Source of the DNA: Enterobacteriaceae bacterium
GTDB taxonomy: Bacteria > Pseudomonadota > Gammaproteobacteria > Enterobacterales > Enterobacteriaceae
NCBI GenBank assembly: GCA_902363335.1
Contig: CABIZV010000001.1
Location: 682,001 to 746,000, forward strand
DNA: 64,000 nucleotides
Reading direction: 5' to 3'
In this document: positions 16,478-24,116 of the stretch, in pieces
Layout of the letters: each line of letters begins with the position of its first letter
How positions within the stretch are numbered: position 1 is the first letter of the stretch
Made by a program: the position numbers and the translations under genes
Notes under the pieces: model-generated
What the model was told of the DNA's origin: nothing
Databases searched by the model: none
Seen by the model: the letters and a program-made list of their open reading frames with translations, nothing else

Positions 16478-16567
16478 CTAAAGCGCGTTGCGCCAGTGCT
16501 GCTCACCACAGAAGGCAGAAAAGGAAGGGAAAACAGAAGGTTTAGTAGAACGGTAGAACCTGAACAT
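16478..16567 (-). CDS. mdtU: Candidate leader peptide upstream of mdtJI (MdtU-like)
   Basis: A 29-codon frame opens with ATG (16567), preceded by ATGGACAAT with a GGA 5 nt upstream, and begins MFRFYRSTKPSVF. It ends about 97 nt before mdtJ. E. coli mdtJI is known to carry an upstream ORF, mdtU, that couples its expression to spermidine. Position, strand and length fit, but I assign it by context rather than by remembered sequence. Between it and mdtJ lies a short stem-loop. Confidence 0.6.
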   Translation of the reverse strand: MFRFYRSTKPSVFPSFSAFCGEQHWRNAL

Positions 16568-16784
16568 ATTGTCCATAAAATTACAATTATCCGCGGTATT
16601 GCTTCTCATCGTTGCGGAATAAAATTGTCCTCAGTAGTTAAACACAGCTAATTTCTAGCATAGATGTCGAAATATCTCAAAATGTTTTCAAATCTTTACC
16701 AATGTTGTTTGATATGAATGCATGTATTATCGGTAAAAACCCAATTATGATAGCCATAATAGATTTTGGTGGAGTTAACTTAAC

Positions 16785-17816
16785 ATGTCCAGGCCTGTGA
16801 TTACGCTTAATGGATTAAAACTTGTCATCATGCTGGGCATGCTGGTGATCATTCTGACGGGCATCCGCTTTGCCGCCGATATCATCGTGCCGTTCGTGCT
16901 GGCGCTGTTTATCGCCGTGATCCTCAATCCTGTGGTGATGCTGTTGGTACGTTGGCGAGTCCCCCGCGTGCTGGCCATTTCGCTGCTGATAGGCGTCATC
17001 ATTTTGGCCGTCGTTCTGCTGCTCGCCTCACTGGGAACCTCGCTTAACGAACTGACGCGCACCCTGCCGCAATACCGTTCTTCGCTTGCAGAGCCGTTAT
17101 ATAACCTGCAGCCCTGGATGCAACGTTTCGGCATCGGCGTCAGTCCTGACGAGTTAATTAAATATATCGATCCCAACGCCGCTATGACGCTGGTTTCCCG
17201 CCTGTTAACTCAGCTGTCAAACGCCATGTCGTCAATCTTTTTGCTGCTGTTAACGGTCGTCTTTATGCTGCTTGAAGTGCCGCAGCTGCCGTCAAAATTG
17301 CAGCAAATTATGTCTCGCCCCATCGAAGGAATGGCGGCCATTCAGCGCGCGCTCGATAGCGTATCGCACTATCTGGTGCTGAAAACGGCTATCAGTCTGG
17401 TCACCGGTTTAGTCGCCTGGGGCATGCTGGAACTGCTGGACGTTCGTTTCGCCTTTATCTGGGGGCTTTTAGCCTTCGCCCTAAACTACATTCCCAATAT
17501 CGGCTCAGTGCTGGCAGCTATTCCCCCTATTCTTCAGGTGCTGGTGTTTAGCGGCTTTTATGACGCGCTTATCGTACTTGCGGGGTATCTGGTGATAAAC
17601 CTTGTTTTTGGCAACATTCTTGAGCCTCGCATCATGGGGCGCGGTCTTGGGCTTTCAACGCTCGTGGTATTTTTATCACTGATTTTCTGGGGGTGGCTGC
17701 TGGGGCCGGTGGGAATGTTACTGTCCGTTCCGTTAACTATCATCGTCAAAATTGCGCTTGAGCAAACGGAAGGCGGCAAAAGTATCGCTATTTTGCTAAG
17801 CGATCTGAGCAAATAA
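16785..17816 (+). CDS. tqsA: TqsA (YdgG), AI-2E family transporter
   Basis: The 343-aa membrane protein has two N-terminal helices, a longer soluble stretch (about 65-150) and six or so C-terminal helices. The family motifs FALNYIPNIGSVLAAIPPI and GNILEPRIMGRGLGLSTLVVFLSL are visible. GGAG lies 9 nt before the ATG. TqsA was proposed to export the quorum signal AI-2; the family also includes sodium/proton antiporters. In E. coli it lies next to pntB, but here a 6-kb block intervenes. Confidence 0.94.
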   Translation: MSRPVITLNGLKLVIMLGMLVIILTGIRFAADIIVPFVLALFIAVILNPVVMLLVRWRVPRVLAISLLIGVIILAVVLLLASLGTSLNELTRTLPQYRSSLAEPLYNLQPWMQRFGIGVSPDELIKYIDPNAAMTLVSRLLTQLSNAMSSIFLLLLTVVFMLLEVPQLPSKLQQIMSRPIEGMAAIQRALDSVSHYLVLKTAISLVTGLVAWGMLELLDVRFAFIWGLLAFALNYIPNIGSVLAAIPPILQVLVFSGFYDALIVLAGYLVINLVFGNILEPRIMGRGLGLSTLVVFLSLIFWGWLLGPVGMLLSVPLTIIVKIALEQTEGGKSIAILLSDLSK

Positions 17817-17819
17817 AGA

Positions 17820-17993
17820 TCAGAATAACGACAGTAATAGCGCCACGGGGAAACTAAATGGCCATGTGGCGCCAATCAACAACGCGGCAATAAAGCGAAT
17901 TGTGGGGCTTTCCTTGGTAAGAAACCAGGTGATAAAAGCGCAAATGACACTCATCACGGCGTAGAAGATGAGCATATGCTGATACAGCGTCAC
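17820..17993 (-). CDS. ortT: OrtT-like small membrane toxin (GhoT/OrtT family)
   Basis: A 57-codon frame starts at GTG with AGAAGGA 8 nt upstream and ends 3 nt past the tqsA stop on the other strand. The sequence (TLYQHMLIFYAVMSVICAFITWFL, split here for length at the first loop; then GATWPFSFPVALLLSLF) has two membrane helices. It matches E. coli OrtT (YdcX) in length and in the YQHML-FYAVM and ATWP-SFPVALL blocks. OrtT is an orphan relative of the GhoT pore toxin that lowers membrane potential during stress. No GhoS-type antitoxin gene is nearby. It is downstream of patD, as in E. coli. Confidence 0.85.
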   Translation of the reverse strand: MTLYQHMLIFYAVMSVICAFITWFLTKESPTIRFIAALLIGATWPFSFPVALLLSLF

Positions 17994-18091
17994 CAATTCA
18001 GTCCTTCTAATTGATCGTTAAAGCCGCGCAATATGCTACGTTTTTTGACGCACATCAAGTTTTTCGCCGCTTTTCGCTCGAAACAATCCAG

Positions 18092-18129
18092 CACACAATC
18101 AATTTACTCTCTCATAAATTGATTGTGTG
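18092..18129. repeat. Perfect 15-bp inverted repeat upstream of ortT
   Basis: CACACAATCAATTTA (18092-18106) and its exact reverse complement (18115-18129) flank the 8-base loop CTCTCTCA. No T tract follows on either strand, so it is a poor terminator. It lies about 100 bp before the ortT start and 63 bp after the stop of the 79-aa gene. It may be an operator or an RNA stem controlling ortT. Confidence 0.8.
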
Positions 18130-18192
18130 AATAATTAAAGGCAAAGCCAGGTTAGGCCGTTTCAGCCATTAATTCTGTGATTTGTCTTACGC

Positions 18193-18432
18193 TTAGCGTT
18201 TTACTTTGGAAGCGGCAAAGATGCTGTCGGCGGTTGGGTCGCTGACATAATGGTTTGGATCGTACTGGGGAACCAGATTGACCTTTTCAGCATCCCAGGC
18301 TTGAGCCAGACAGGCTGCCGTGAGCTGGCGACTATTGCCATCGCAGGTTGCAATACGACTTACCGAAAACCACGTACCAATACCCATGGCTGCCGCAATT
18401 AATACCGTGGTAAAAATCAGACTTTTATTCAT
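18193..18432 (-). CDS. Small membrane-anchored protein of unknown function
   Basis: The ATG at 18432 gives 79 aa; a longer frame exists but its first 21 residues are arginine-rich and unlikely. Residues 1-22 (MNKSLIFTTVLIAAAMGIGTWF) form a signal peptide or anchor. The remainder has two cysteines (ATCDGNS and AACLAQAWDAEKV) and ends in a basic SKVKR. I do not recognise the family. It lies between patD and ortT on the same strand, a position empty in E. coli, and could be cotranscribed with patD. Confidence 0.6.
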   Translation of the reverse strand: MNKSLIFTTVLIAAAMGIGTWFSVSRIATCDGNSRQLTAACLAQAWDAEKVNLVPQYDPNHYVSDPTADSIFAASKVKR

Positions 18433-18543
18433 CACTCTAACTATGCTCAGTTTTTCAACGGCGCGGATCCTCGCACGTTGTTCCCGGCATGTCAAAAAAG
18501 AGGCGGCGCGCGGCAGGCAGGACGCCTACCGCGAAGGGAGTAA

Positions 18544-19968
18544 TTAGTGCTTTATCATCACATGGCGAACCACGGTGTAATCCTCAAGGCCATATACCGA
18601 CATATCCTTGCCATAACCTGACAGCTTTTGCCCGCCGTGAGGCATTTCGCTGACCAACATGAAATGGGTATTCACCCACGTGCAGCCATATTGCAGGCGG
18701 GCGCTCAGGCGATGCGCACGCCCAACATCCTGCGTCCATATTGACGAGGCCAGGCCGTACTGGGAATCATTAGCCCAAGCCAGCACCTGATCTTCATCCT
18801 CAAAGACGGTGACGCTGACGACCGGGCCAAACACTTCACGCTGTACGATATCGTCCTCCTGACGTGCTCCCGCCAGCAGCGTCGGCTGGAAGTAATAGCC
18901 CTTCCCCTCGACTTTCTCGCCCCCGGTCACCACCTTAATATGCGCAAGCAATTTTGCCCGCGTTACCGCCTCGCTAACCCGTGCAAGGTGCGCCTGTGAG
19001 CTTAGTGGTCCCAATTCCGTTGTCGGATCCTCTGGCGCGCCGAGCTTGATACTGGCAACCGCGGCGCCTAATTTTTCCACCAGCTTGTCATAAACCTTCT
19101 TCTGCGCGTAGATACGGCAAGCGGCGGTACAATCCTGACCCGCGTTGTAATAGCCAAACGTTCTGACGCCTTCGACGACGGCATCAATATCGGCATCATC
19201 GAACACAATCACTGGCGCTTTGCCACCCAGTTCCATATGCGTCCGTTTTATTGATGGCGCCGTGTGGGCAATAATATGCTCCCCGGTGGCAATAGAACCG
19301 GTTAGCGACACCATCCGCACCAGGCAATGCCCGGTTAATGGATCACCGACAGTTTTGCCTCGGCCAAACACCACATTGAGGACGCCTGCTGGCAAGATAT
19401 CTTTCGCCAGTTCGGCCAGTTTCAACACGGTGAGCGGGGTAATTTCTGATGGCTTAATCACCACGCAGTTGCCCGCCGCCAGGGCCGGAGCCAGCTTCCA
19501 CGCCGCCATCATCAACGGATAATTCCACGGGGCAATGGACGCCACGACGCCCACCGGATCACGTCGAATCATCGAGGTGTGCCCTTCAAGATATTCGCCG
19601 GCCGCCAGCCCATTTAAGCAGCGTGCCGCTCCGGCAAAAAAGCGAAACACATCGACTACGGCGGGAATTTCATCGTTAATAACACAGTGCAGCGGTTTTC
19701 CGCAGTTGAGCGACTCCAGTTTGGCAAAGGTTTCCGCGTGTTCTTCAATGAGGTCAGCGAGTTTTAATAAACACTCCGCACGGTGTTTCGGCGTGGTGTG
19801 TCCCCACTGCTCAAACGCCCGGTCAGCGGCATGTACCGCGGCATCAACCTGTGCGGCAGAGGCTTCGCTAATATTGAGCAGGATCTCGCCGGTTGCCGGG
19901 TTATACACCGGCTGTGACTCGCCTTCACCTGCCACCAGTTCACCGTTAATCAGTAACTTATGTTGCAT
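18544..19968 (-). CDS. patD: PatD (YdcW), gamma-aminobutyraldehyde dehydrogenase
   Basis: Starting at ATG 19968 (AGGAT upstream) gives 474 aa, exactly the E. coli PatD length and N terminus (MQHKLLINGELV). The upstream open extension of 76 codons is not part of the family. The catalytic cysteine lies in NAGQDCTAAC (about residue 280) and the general base in HMELGGKAPV (about 247); the NAD site includes SLTGSIATGEHI. PatD oxidises 4-aminobutanal from putrescine to GABA. In E. coli it ends the ydcSTUVW operon; the four ABC transporter genes are missing here. Confidence 0.95.
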   Translation of the reverse strand: MQHKLLINGELVAGEGESQPVYNPATGEILLNISEASAAQVDAAVHAADRAFEQWGHTTPKHRAECLLKLADLIEEHAETFAKLESLNCGKPLHCVINDEIPAVVDVFRFFAGAARCLNGLAAGEYLEGHTSMIRRDPVGVVASIAPWNYPLMMAAWKLAPALAAGNCVVIKPSEITPLTVLKLAELAKDILPAGVLNVVFGRGKTVGDPLTGHCLVRMVSLTGSIATGEHIIAHTAPSIKRTHMELGGKAPVIVFDDADIDAVVEGVRTFGYYNAGQDCTAACRIYAQKKVYDKLVEKLGAAVASIKLGAPEDPTTELGPLSSQAHLARVSEAVTRAKLLAHIKVVTGGEKVEGKGYYFQPTLLAGARQEDDIVQREVFGPVVSVTVFEDEDQVLAWANDSQYGLASSIWTQDVGRAHRLSARLQYGCTWVNTHFMLVSEMPHGGQKLSGYGKDMSVYGLEDYTVVRHVMIKH

Positions 19969-20246
19969 AGCATGATCCTGTTTTATATTTAACGTCATAC
20001 TTCCGTGGGCGCCGCCGTCATCTTGTCGCGCCAGCCGCACCGTACAATTTTCACCCTGTTTAAAAATAGACGGCGCCATGCGCGCCACCTGTGCGGATGT
20101 TAAAAATTTGTACAAGTTGTGACCAGGAGCGCATTCCGCAAGCACGTCCAGTTTAAGCTGAATAAACAGGATTATAGACAAGGCGTTATCGGCCACAGGG
20201 ACTATGCAAATTTCCTATGGCCTGAGGAGTACTTGAAGGGTTTTAC

Positions 20247-21659
20247 TTACTTTAAAAGCTGACGAATCAGATGTCCCAACGTTTCAACGGCCTTATCTTC
20301 CCTTTCCCCCCAGCCCCAGGCGGTATTAAAGCGGAAAAAGGAGGCCCAGTTATCGGTCGTGGAGAACATCTTTCCCGGCGCGATACTGATGTGGTGCTCC
20401 AGCGCGCTGGCGCTCAGTTGGCCCGCGTCAATGCCCGCTGGGAGTTCCAGCCAAAGAAAGTAGCCGCTGTCGTTATGATGAATTTGCACTTCCGGCGGCA
20501 AAGAGCGCATCAGCGACTGCCAGGCCAGCTGTTTGCGCTCAGCCAGTTGGCGGCGCAGGCGACGTAGATGGGCGTCGTAGCGTTTAGTCGCCAGATAATC
20601 CACCAGCGCCAGCTGCATCGGAGAACTGGTCGACAACGTACTCATTAGCTGTAAATGCTGAATGCGCCGCGCATGTTTGCCCGCCGCGACCCAGCCGATA
20701 CGAAACCCCGGCACCAGACATTTTGAAAAGGAACTGCAATGCAGCGTCATATCGGTCTTGTCCCACGCCTTCGCGGGCAACGGTTTTTCGCGGCCAAAAT
20801 AGAGTTCACTGTAGACATCATCTTCAATCAACGTCACGTTGTACTCGCTTAGAATGTCTATTAAACGGGCTTTCTTTTCAGGCGTCAGGGTAAAACCGAG
20901 CGGATTCTGGCTATTGGTCATCAGCCAGCAGGCTTTCACCGGATAGGTTTGCAGCGCCTGGACTAACGCATCGAGATCGATACCCTCTTTCACATCGGTT
21001 GCCACCGATAAGGCTTTCAGCCTCAGACGTTCCAGCGCCTGTAATGCGCCGTAGAAACACGGATTTTCAACGATAACCCAATCGCCCGGTTCGGTGACCG
21101 CTTGCAGGCTCAGGTTCAGCGCTTCCAGCGCCCCGGCGGTGATGACAATCTCATCCGGGGAGATGGTCATCCCCTGTAAGGCATAGCGGCGCGCAATCGC
21201 ATGGCGCAGCTCATCGTTCCCAGGCGGCAGATTCTCAATCACGCTCATTGCGGTGGCGGTTTTACTTACCTGGGCCAGCGAACGGTTGAGTTGCGGTAAG
21301 GGAAATAATTTGGGGTCGGGAAACGCAGAGGCAAACGGCAGGACGGCAGCATTGCGGCTGGCCTGCAGGACTTCAAAAATATAGGTGTTGATATCAACGG
21401 CGTTATCCGGCATCACCTGTGCAGGTGCGGCAGTTTGCCGCGTTGCCACCATTCGCGGGGCCACATAGTAACCGGACTGCGGTCGCGCCACGATTCGCCC
21501 CTGGCTCTCCAGAAGCTGATACGCATGGCTGACGGTCATAAAACTCATCCCACTGTTCGCCACCTGCTCACGCAGCGAGGGGAGCTTATCACCCGGTTGC
21601 CATACCCCGTGGGCAATCTGTTCCGTCATCTGCTGGGCGAGCTGCTGGTACTTTTTCAT
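20247..21659 (-). CDS. ydcR: YdcR, MocR-type GntR/aminotransferase regulator
   Basis: The 470-aa chimera has a GntR winged helix-turn-helix at residues 1-70 (GDKLPSLREQV, GMSFMTVSHAYQLLESQGRI). A fold-type I aminotransferase domain follows from about 110. The PLP lysine lies in HCSSFSKCLVPGFRIGW. The sequence follows E. coli YdcR closely. In E. coli ydcR stands immediately before ydcSTUVW, so its adjacency to patD keeps the old neighbourhood and suggests it regulates patD. It is divergent from the fasciclin gene at 21876. Confidence 0.94.
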   Translation of the reverse strand: MKKYQQLAQQMTEQIAHGVWQPGDKLPSLREQVANSGMSFMTVSHAYQLLESQGRIVARPQSGYYVAPRMVATRQTAAPAQVMPDNAVDINTYIFEVLQASRNAAVLPFASAFPDPKLFPLPQLNRSLAQVSKTATAMSVIENLPPGNDELRHAIARRYALQGMTISPDEIVITAGALEALNLSLQAVTEPGDWVIVENPCFYGALQALERLRLKALSVATDVKEGIDLDALVQALQTYPVKACWLMTNSQNPLGFTLTPEKKARLIDILSEYNVTLIEDDVYSELYFGREKPLPAKAWDKTDMTLHCSSFSKCLVPGFRIGWVAAGKHARRIQHLQLMSTLSTSSPMQLALVDYLATKRYDAHLRRLRRQLAERKQLAWQSLMRSLPPEVQIHHNDSGYFLWLELPAGIDAGQLSASALEHHISIAPGKMFSTTDNWASFFRFNTAWGWGEREDKAVETLGHLIRQLLK

Positions 21660-21794
21660 GGCGTTTCCCGGTTACGTGCTTCGTCGCCGCTATATTATAT
21701 CAGCGTTAAAATTTATGCATTTTTATGTAACTGATATGAGTTTACGCCTTAACCTCAGCGTTCGAGGCAAACATAAAAATATTCTCTTTTTTTT

Positions 21795-21822
21795 GCATCC
21801 GTTTTCTTTGCTCAATCGTATT
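21795..21822 (+). promoter_or_regulatory. Candidate ECF sigma promoter of the fasciclin-sigma-anti-sigma operon
   Basis: GCATCC (21795-21800), 16 bp, then CGTATT (21817-21822). This resembles extracytoplasmic-function promoters, whose -10 usually starts CGT, and the CATCC core seen at SigK-type -35 elements. Transcription would start near 21829, giving a leader of about 45 nt. Inferred by eye. Confidence 0.45.
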
Positions 21823-21875
21823 ACTTCATGAGGGCGTATGAAGCCCTTCCCGAAAAACCTTATGAGGAAATGAAA

Positions 21876-22436
21876 ATGAAAAAAATACTGCCATCACTTC
21901 TTTTCTCTGCACTGGTCATCAGCGGTGCAACCCACGCGGCAACGATGGACAATAGCACCGTCATGGTGGGCGGAGCGGCAATGTATCCGTCTAAAAATAT
22001 TGTGCAAAATGCGTTGAATTCAAAAGATCACACGACGTTGGTTGCCGCGGTGAAAGCCGCAGGACTGGTCGCAACGCTGGAAGGAAAAGGCCCATTTACG
22101 GTTTTCGCGCCAACCAATACCGCGTTTGAAAAACTGCCTCCAGGCACCGTCGACTCGCTGCTTAAGCCTGAAAACAAACAAAAATTAACGGCCGTATTAA
22201 TCTATCACGTGGTCGCCGGGAAATACGATATGAAAGCCCTGCAACAGAAAATTAAGGCGGGCGGAGGAAAAGCGGAACTGAAAACGGTCAATGGCGAAGC
22301 GCTATGGGTTATGGCAAATGGCCCGCACAACATCCAACTGAAGGATGCTCGCGGCAATATCGCGAATATCAGTACTTATGATGTTAATCAGAGCAATGGC
22401 GTTATTGACGTTATTGATACCGTGCTGATGCCGTAA
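21876..22436 (+). CDS. Secreted fasciclin (FAS1) domain protein
   Basis: The ATG at 21876 has GAGG 8 nt upstream; the ATG at 21870 is too close to it. The 186-aa product has a signal peptide (MKKILPSLLFSALVISGATHA) and one FAS1 domain from about residue 40 to the end. The domain shows TLVAAVKAAGLVATLEGKGP, FTVFAPTNTAFEKLP, LIYHVVAGKY and NGVIDVIDTVLMP, the classic H1/H2 regions. FAS1 domains mediate adhesion or ligand binding; no enzymatic role is expected. It is followed by an ECF sigma gene and an RskA-like gene. In mycobacteria SigK/RskA controls the FAS1 proteins MPT70/MPT83, which makes the linkage meaningful. Confidence 0.92.
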   Translation: MKKILPSLLFSALVISGATHAATMDNSTVMVGGAAMYPSKNIVQNALNSKDHTTLVAAVKAAGLVATLEGKGPFTVFAPTNTAFEKLPPGTVDSLLKPENKQKLTAVLIYHVVAGKYDMKALQQKIKAGGGKAELKTVNGEALWVMANGPHNIQLKDARGNIANISTYDVNQSNGVIDVIDTVLMP

Positions 22437-22456
22437 ATTGTTACCTATACTGTGTT

Positions 22457-22485
22457 CAGCCACCTGTCCGGTGGCTGCACCTTTT
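22457..22485 (+). terminator. Attenuator hairpin between the fasciclin and sigma genes
   Basis: CAGCCACC (22457-22464) pairs perfectly with GGTGGCTG (22470-22477) around TGTCC and is followed by CACCTTTT. It would let the secreted protein be made in excess over the sigma factor in one operon. Confidence 0.65.
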
Positions 22486-22495
22486 AGGGACACCG

Positions 22496-23044
22496 ATGAC
22501 AATTAATTCAGCGCAAATCCATGCAGGCTTAATGAGCCAGATTGCTTGTGGCGATAAACAGGCTCTGGAACTGCTGTATAAAACAATATCACCCCGGTTA
22601 TTCGGGATTATTTTGCGGAATGTCAGGCGGCGTGACTGGGCTGAAGAGATCCTTCACGATACGTTCATTCACATCTGGCAGTCTGCACTCTACTACGACG
22701 ACAAGCGTAGCGAACCGCAAATCTGGCTTAACCATATCGCCAGAAACCGCGCGATCGATTATCTGCGCAAGCATGACAATCGGTGTTGCTCCGTCGAGGA
22801 GATTAGCGAAGCGGAAGACATGCTGCGCTCACCTTTAGCTGAGGACGACTTTCATCCCGAAGCGAAGAAACTGCATCATTGCATGGAGCATCTTCCGGCA
22901 GAACAACGTCAAAGCATCGCTCTGGCCTATTATCGCGGGCTGTCTCAAACAGAAATTGCGCTTTCGTTGAACCAGCCTGAAGGTACCGTCAAGAGTTGGA
23001 TCCGCCGTGCGCTTATCCATCTCAGGGAGTGCATCGGCTTATGA
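22496..23044 (+). CDS. ECF sigma factor, SigK-like
   Basis: The 182-aa protein has only regions 2 and 4. Region 2 covers about 10-90 (LYKTISPRLFGIILRNVRRRDWAEEILHD, split: core EEILHDTFIHIWQ). Region 4 covers about 125-175 (AYYRGLSQTEIALSLNQPEGTVKSWIRRAL). AGGGA lies 6 nt before the ATG. The end overlaps the next gene by ATGA, typical of sigma/anti-sigma pairs. The partner is RskA-like, so the sigma belongs to the SigK type. Its most likely target is the promoter at 21795-21822, giving autoregulation. Confidence 0.92.
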   Translation: MTINSAQIHAGLMSQIACGDKQALELLYKTISPRLFGIILRNVRRRDWAEEILHDTFIHIWQSALYYDDKRSEPQIWLNHIARNRAIDYLRKHDNRCCSVEEISEAEDMLRSPLAEDDFHPEAKKLHHCMEHLPAEQRQSIALAYYRGLSQTEIALSLNQPEGTVKSWIRRALIHLRECIGL

Positions 23045-23709
23045 ACACACACAATACGGATGCCATTTTAGCCGCAGAATATGTGCTTGGGCTGGTAGAT
23101 GAACAAACTCGCCAGCATCTCGACAAGCTGCTTAACGAAGACGAAGCCTTTGCGAAGCAGGTCTGGCACTGGCAAACCGCGTTTAGCGGTGTGGATGCGA
23201 TTACGCCCGAAAGCGTACCTTCCCCCGAAATATGGCAAAAAATCGCGCAGAAAATCCAGCAACAAAAAACACCGACGGCAAAATTGCGCCCTTCTATGTG
23301 GCTGGGTTGGGCAATGGCCGCGGCACTCGCAGGCGTACTGGTTTTCACCTATCTACAAAAACCCGATACGCCATCTTCCCTGCGGCCGATTGCCATTCTC
23401 AGCGGTAGCCAATCGAATTCACAATTTGTGGTAAGCCTCGATAAATCAGCGCGAGTGATGCAGGTTGTGGCGTTGAACACGACGCTTCCCGAGGCCAAAA
23501 ATCTGCAATTATGGCTGATTAAAGGCAATAATCCGCCGCACTCTATAGGGCTGATTACGCATCAGGAGCACAACGAATTCCAGCTCCCCGCCGGGCTTGT
23601 GGATAACCAGAGCACGCTTGCAATTAGTCTCGAACCGGTCGGCGGTTCCAGGCTTAAAGGGCCTTCAGGGCCGGTGTTGTTCGTCGGAAAAGTCGATTTG
23701 CCGGGATAG
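23041..23709 (+). CDS. RskA-like transmembrane anti-sigma factor
   Basis: The ATG at 23041 overlaps the sigma stop (ATGA) and gives 222 aa. The N-terminal ~80 residues (AAEYVLGLVDEQTRQHLDKLL) form the sigma-binding helical domain, without a zinc HxxxCxxC motif. A single membrane helix lies at about 82-102 (MWLGWAMAAALAGVLVFTY). The periplasmic C-terminal domain has the RskA fold signature (SARVMQVVA, LQLWLI, GPSGPVLFVGKV). Release of the sigma by stepwise proteolysis of the anti-sigma is known for RskA homologues. The inducing signal is unknown. Confidence 0.9.
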   Translation: MNTHNTDAILAAEYVLGLVDEQTRQHLDKLLNEDEAFAKQVWHWQTAFSGVDAITPESVPSPEIWQKIAQKIQQQKTPTAKLRPSMWLGWAMAAALAGVLVFTYLQKPDTPSSLRPIAILSGSQSNSQFVVSLDKSARVMQVVALNTTLPEAKNLQLWLIKGNNPPHSIGLITHQEHNEFQLPAGLVDNQSTLAISLEPVGGSRLKGPSGPVLFVGKVDLPG

Positions 23710-23744
23710 TGAGTACGGGTCGAAGGGTTATGCGGGAGAAACTA

Positions 23745-23779
23745 AGTTCGTTCACTCTGGATCCTTAAGCGAACGAACT
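23745..23779. repeat. Inverted repeat after the anti-sigma gene
   Basis: AGTTCGTTC and GAACGAACT pair perfectly across a 17-nt loop. The T tract is absent, so a terminator role is doubtful. It marks the 3' end of the operon. Confidence 0.45.
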
Positions 23780-23842
23780 GCGACATCATCCGTTTAAAGC
23801 GCGGTCAGCGCATGACGCAATGACGTGGTTTTTGCAGAAATA

Positions 23843-24031
23843 TCAGTGGAGCCCAAGACGCCAGGCAAAATCGATCTCTTCTTTAAGCTCAATGGAGGAC
23901 AGCGACATCAGATCGGCAAATTCTAACTCAAGCTGTTTAACACGTTTGAGATACTGAGCGGGGCTTAATGGTGTGGTTTCACGGCGGAGATATTCGATGG
24001 CCAGTTGTGCAGGTGTAAACAAGGTTTCCAT
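23843..24031 (-). CDS. ydiH: YdiH, small conserved protein
   Basis: The 62-aa frame reads METLFTPAQLAIEYLRRET, then LSPAQYLKRVKQLELEFADL and ends ELKEEIDFAWRLGLH. It follows E. coli YdiH (62 aa) over its whole length and appears entirely helical and cytoplasmic. GAGGAA lies before the ATG. Function unknown. In E. coli ydiH lies elsewhere; here it stands between the anti-sigma gene and pntB. Confidence 0.82.
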   Translation of the reverse strand: METLFTPAQLAIEYLRRETTPLSPAQYLKRVKQLELEFADLMSLSSIELKEEIDFAWRLGLH

Positions 24032-24116
24032 AACTTCCTCTTAGGTGTGGACGACTAAAACCCAGTATAACACGCCTTGCTGATTATTTTTTGACCAAAA
24101 GCAAACACCAGCCAAT

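Noticed and set aside
19969..20196. An N-terminal extension of PatD, or a ydcS remnant
   Set aside because: PatD homologues begin at MQHKLL (19968). The upstream 76 codons resemble neither PatD nor an ABC binding protein and have no ribosome site at 20196.
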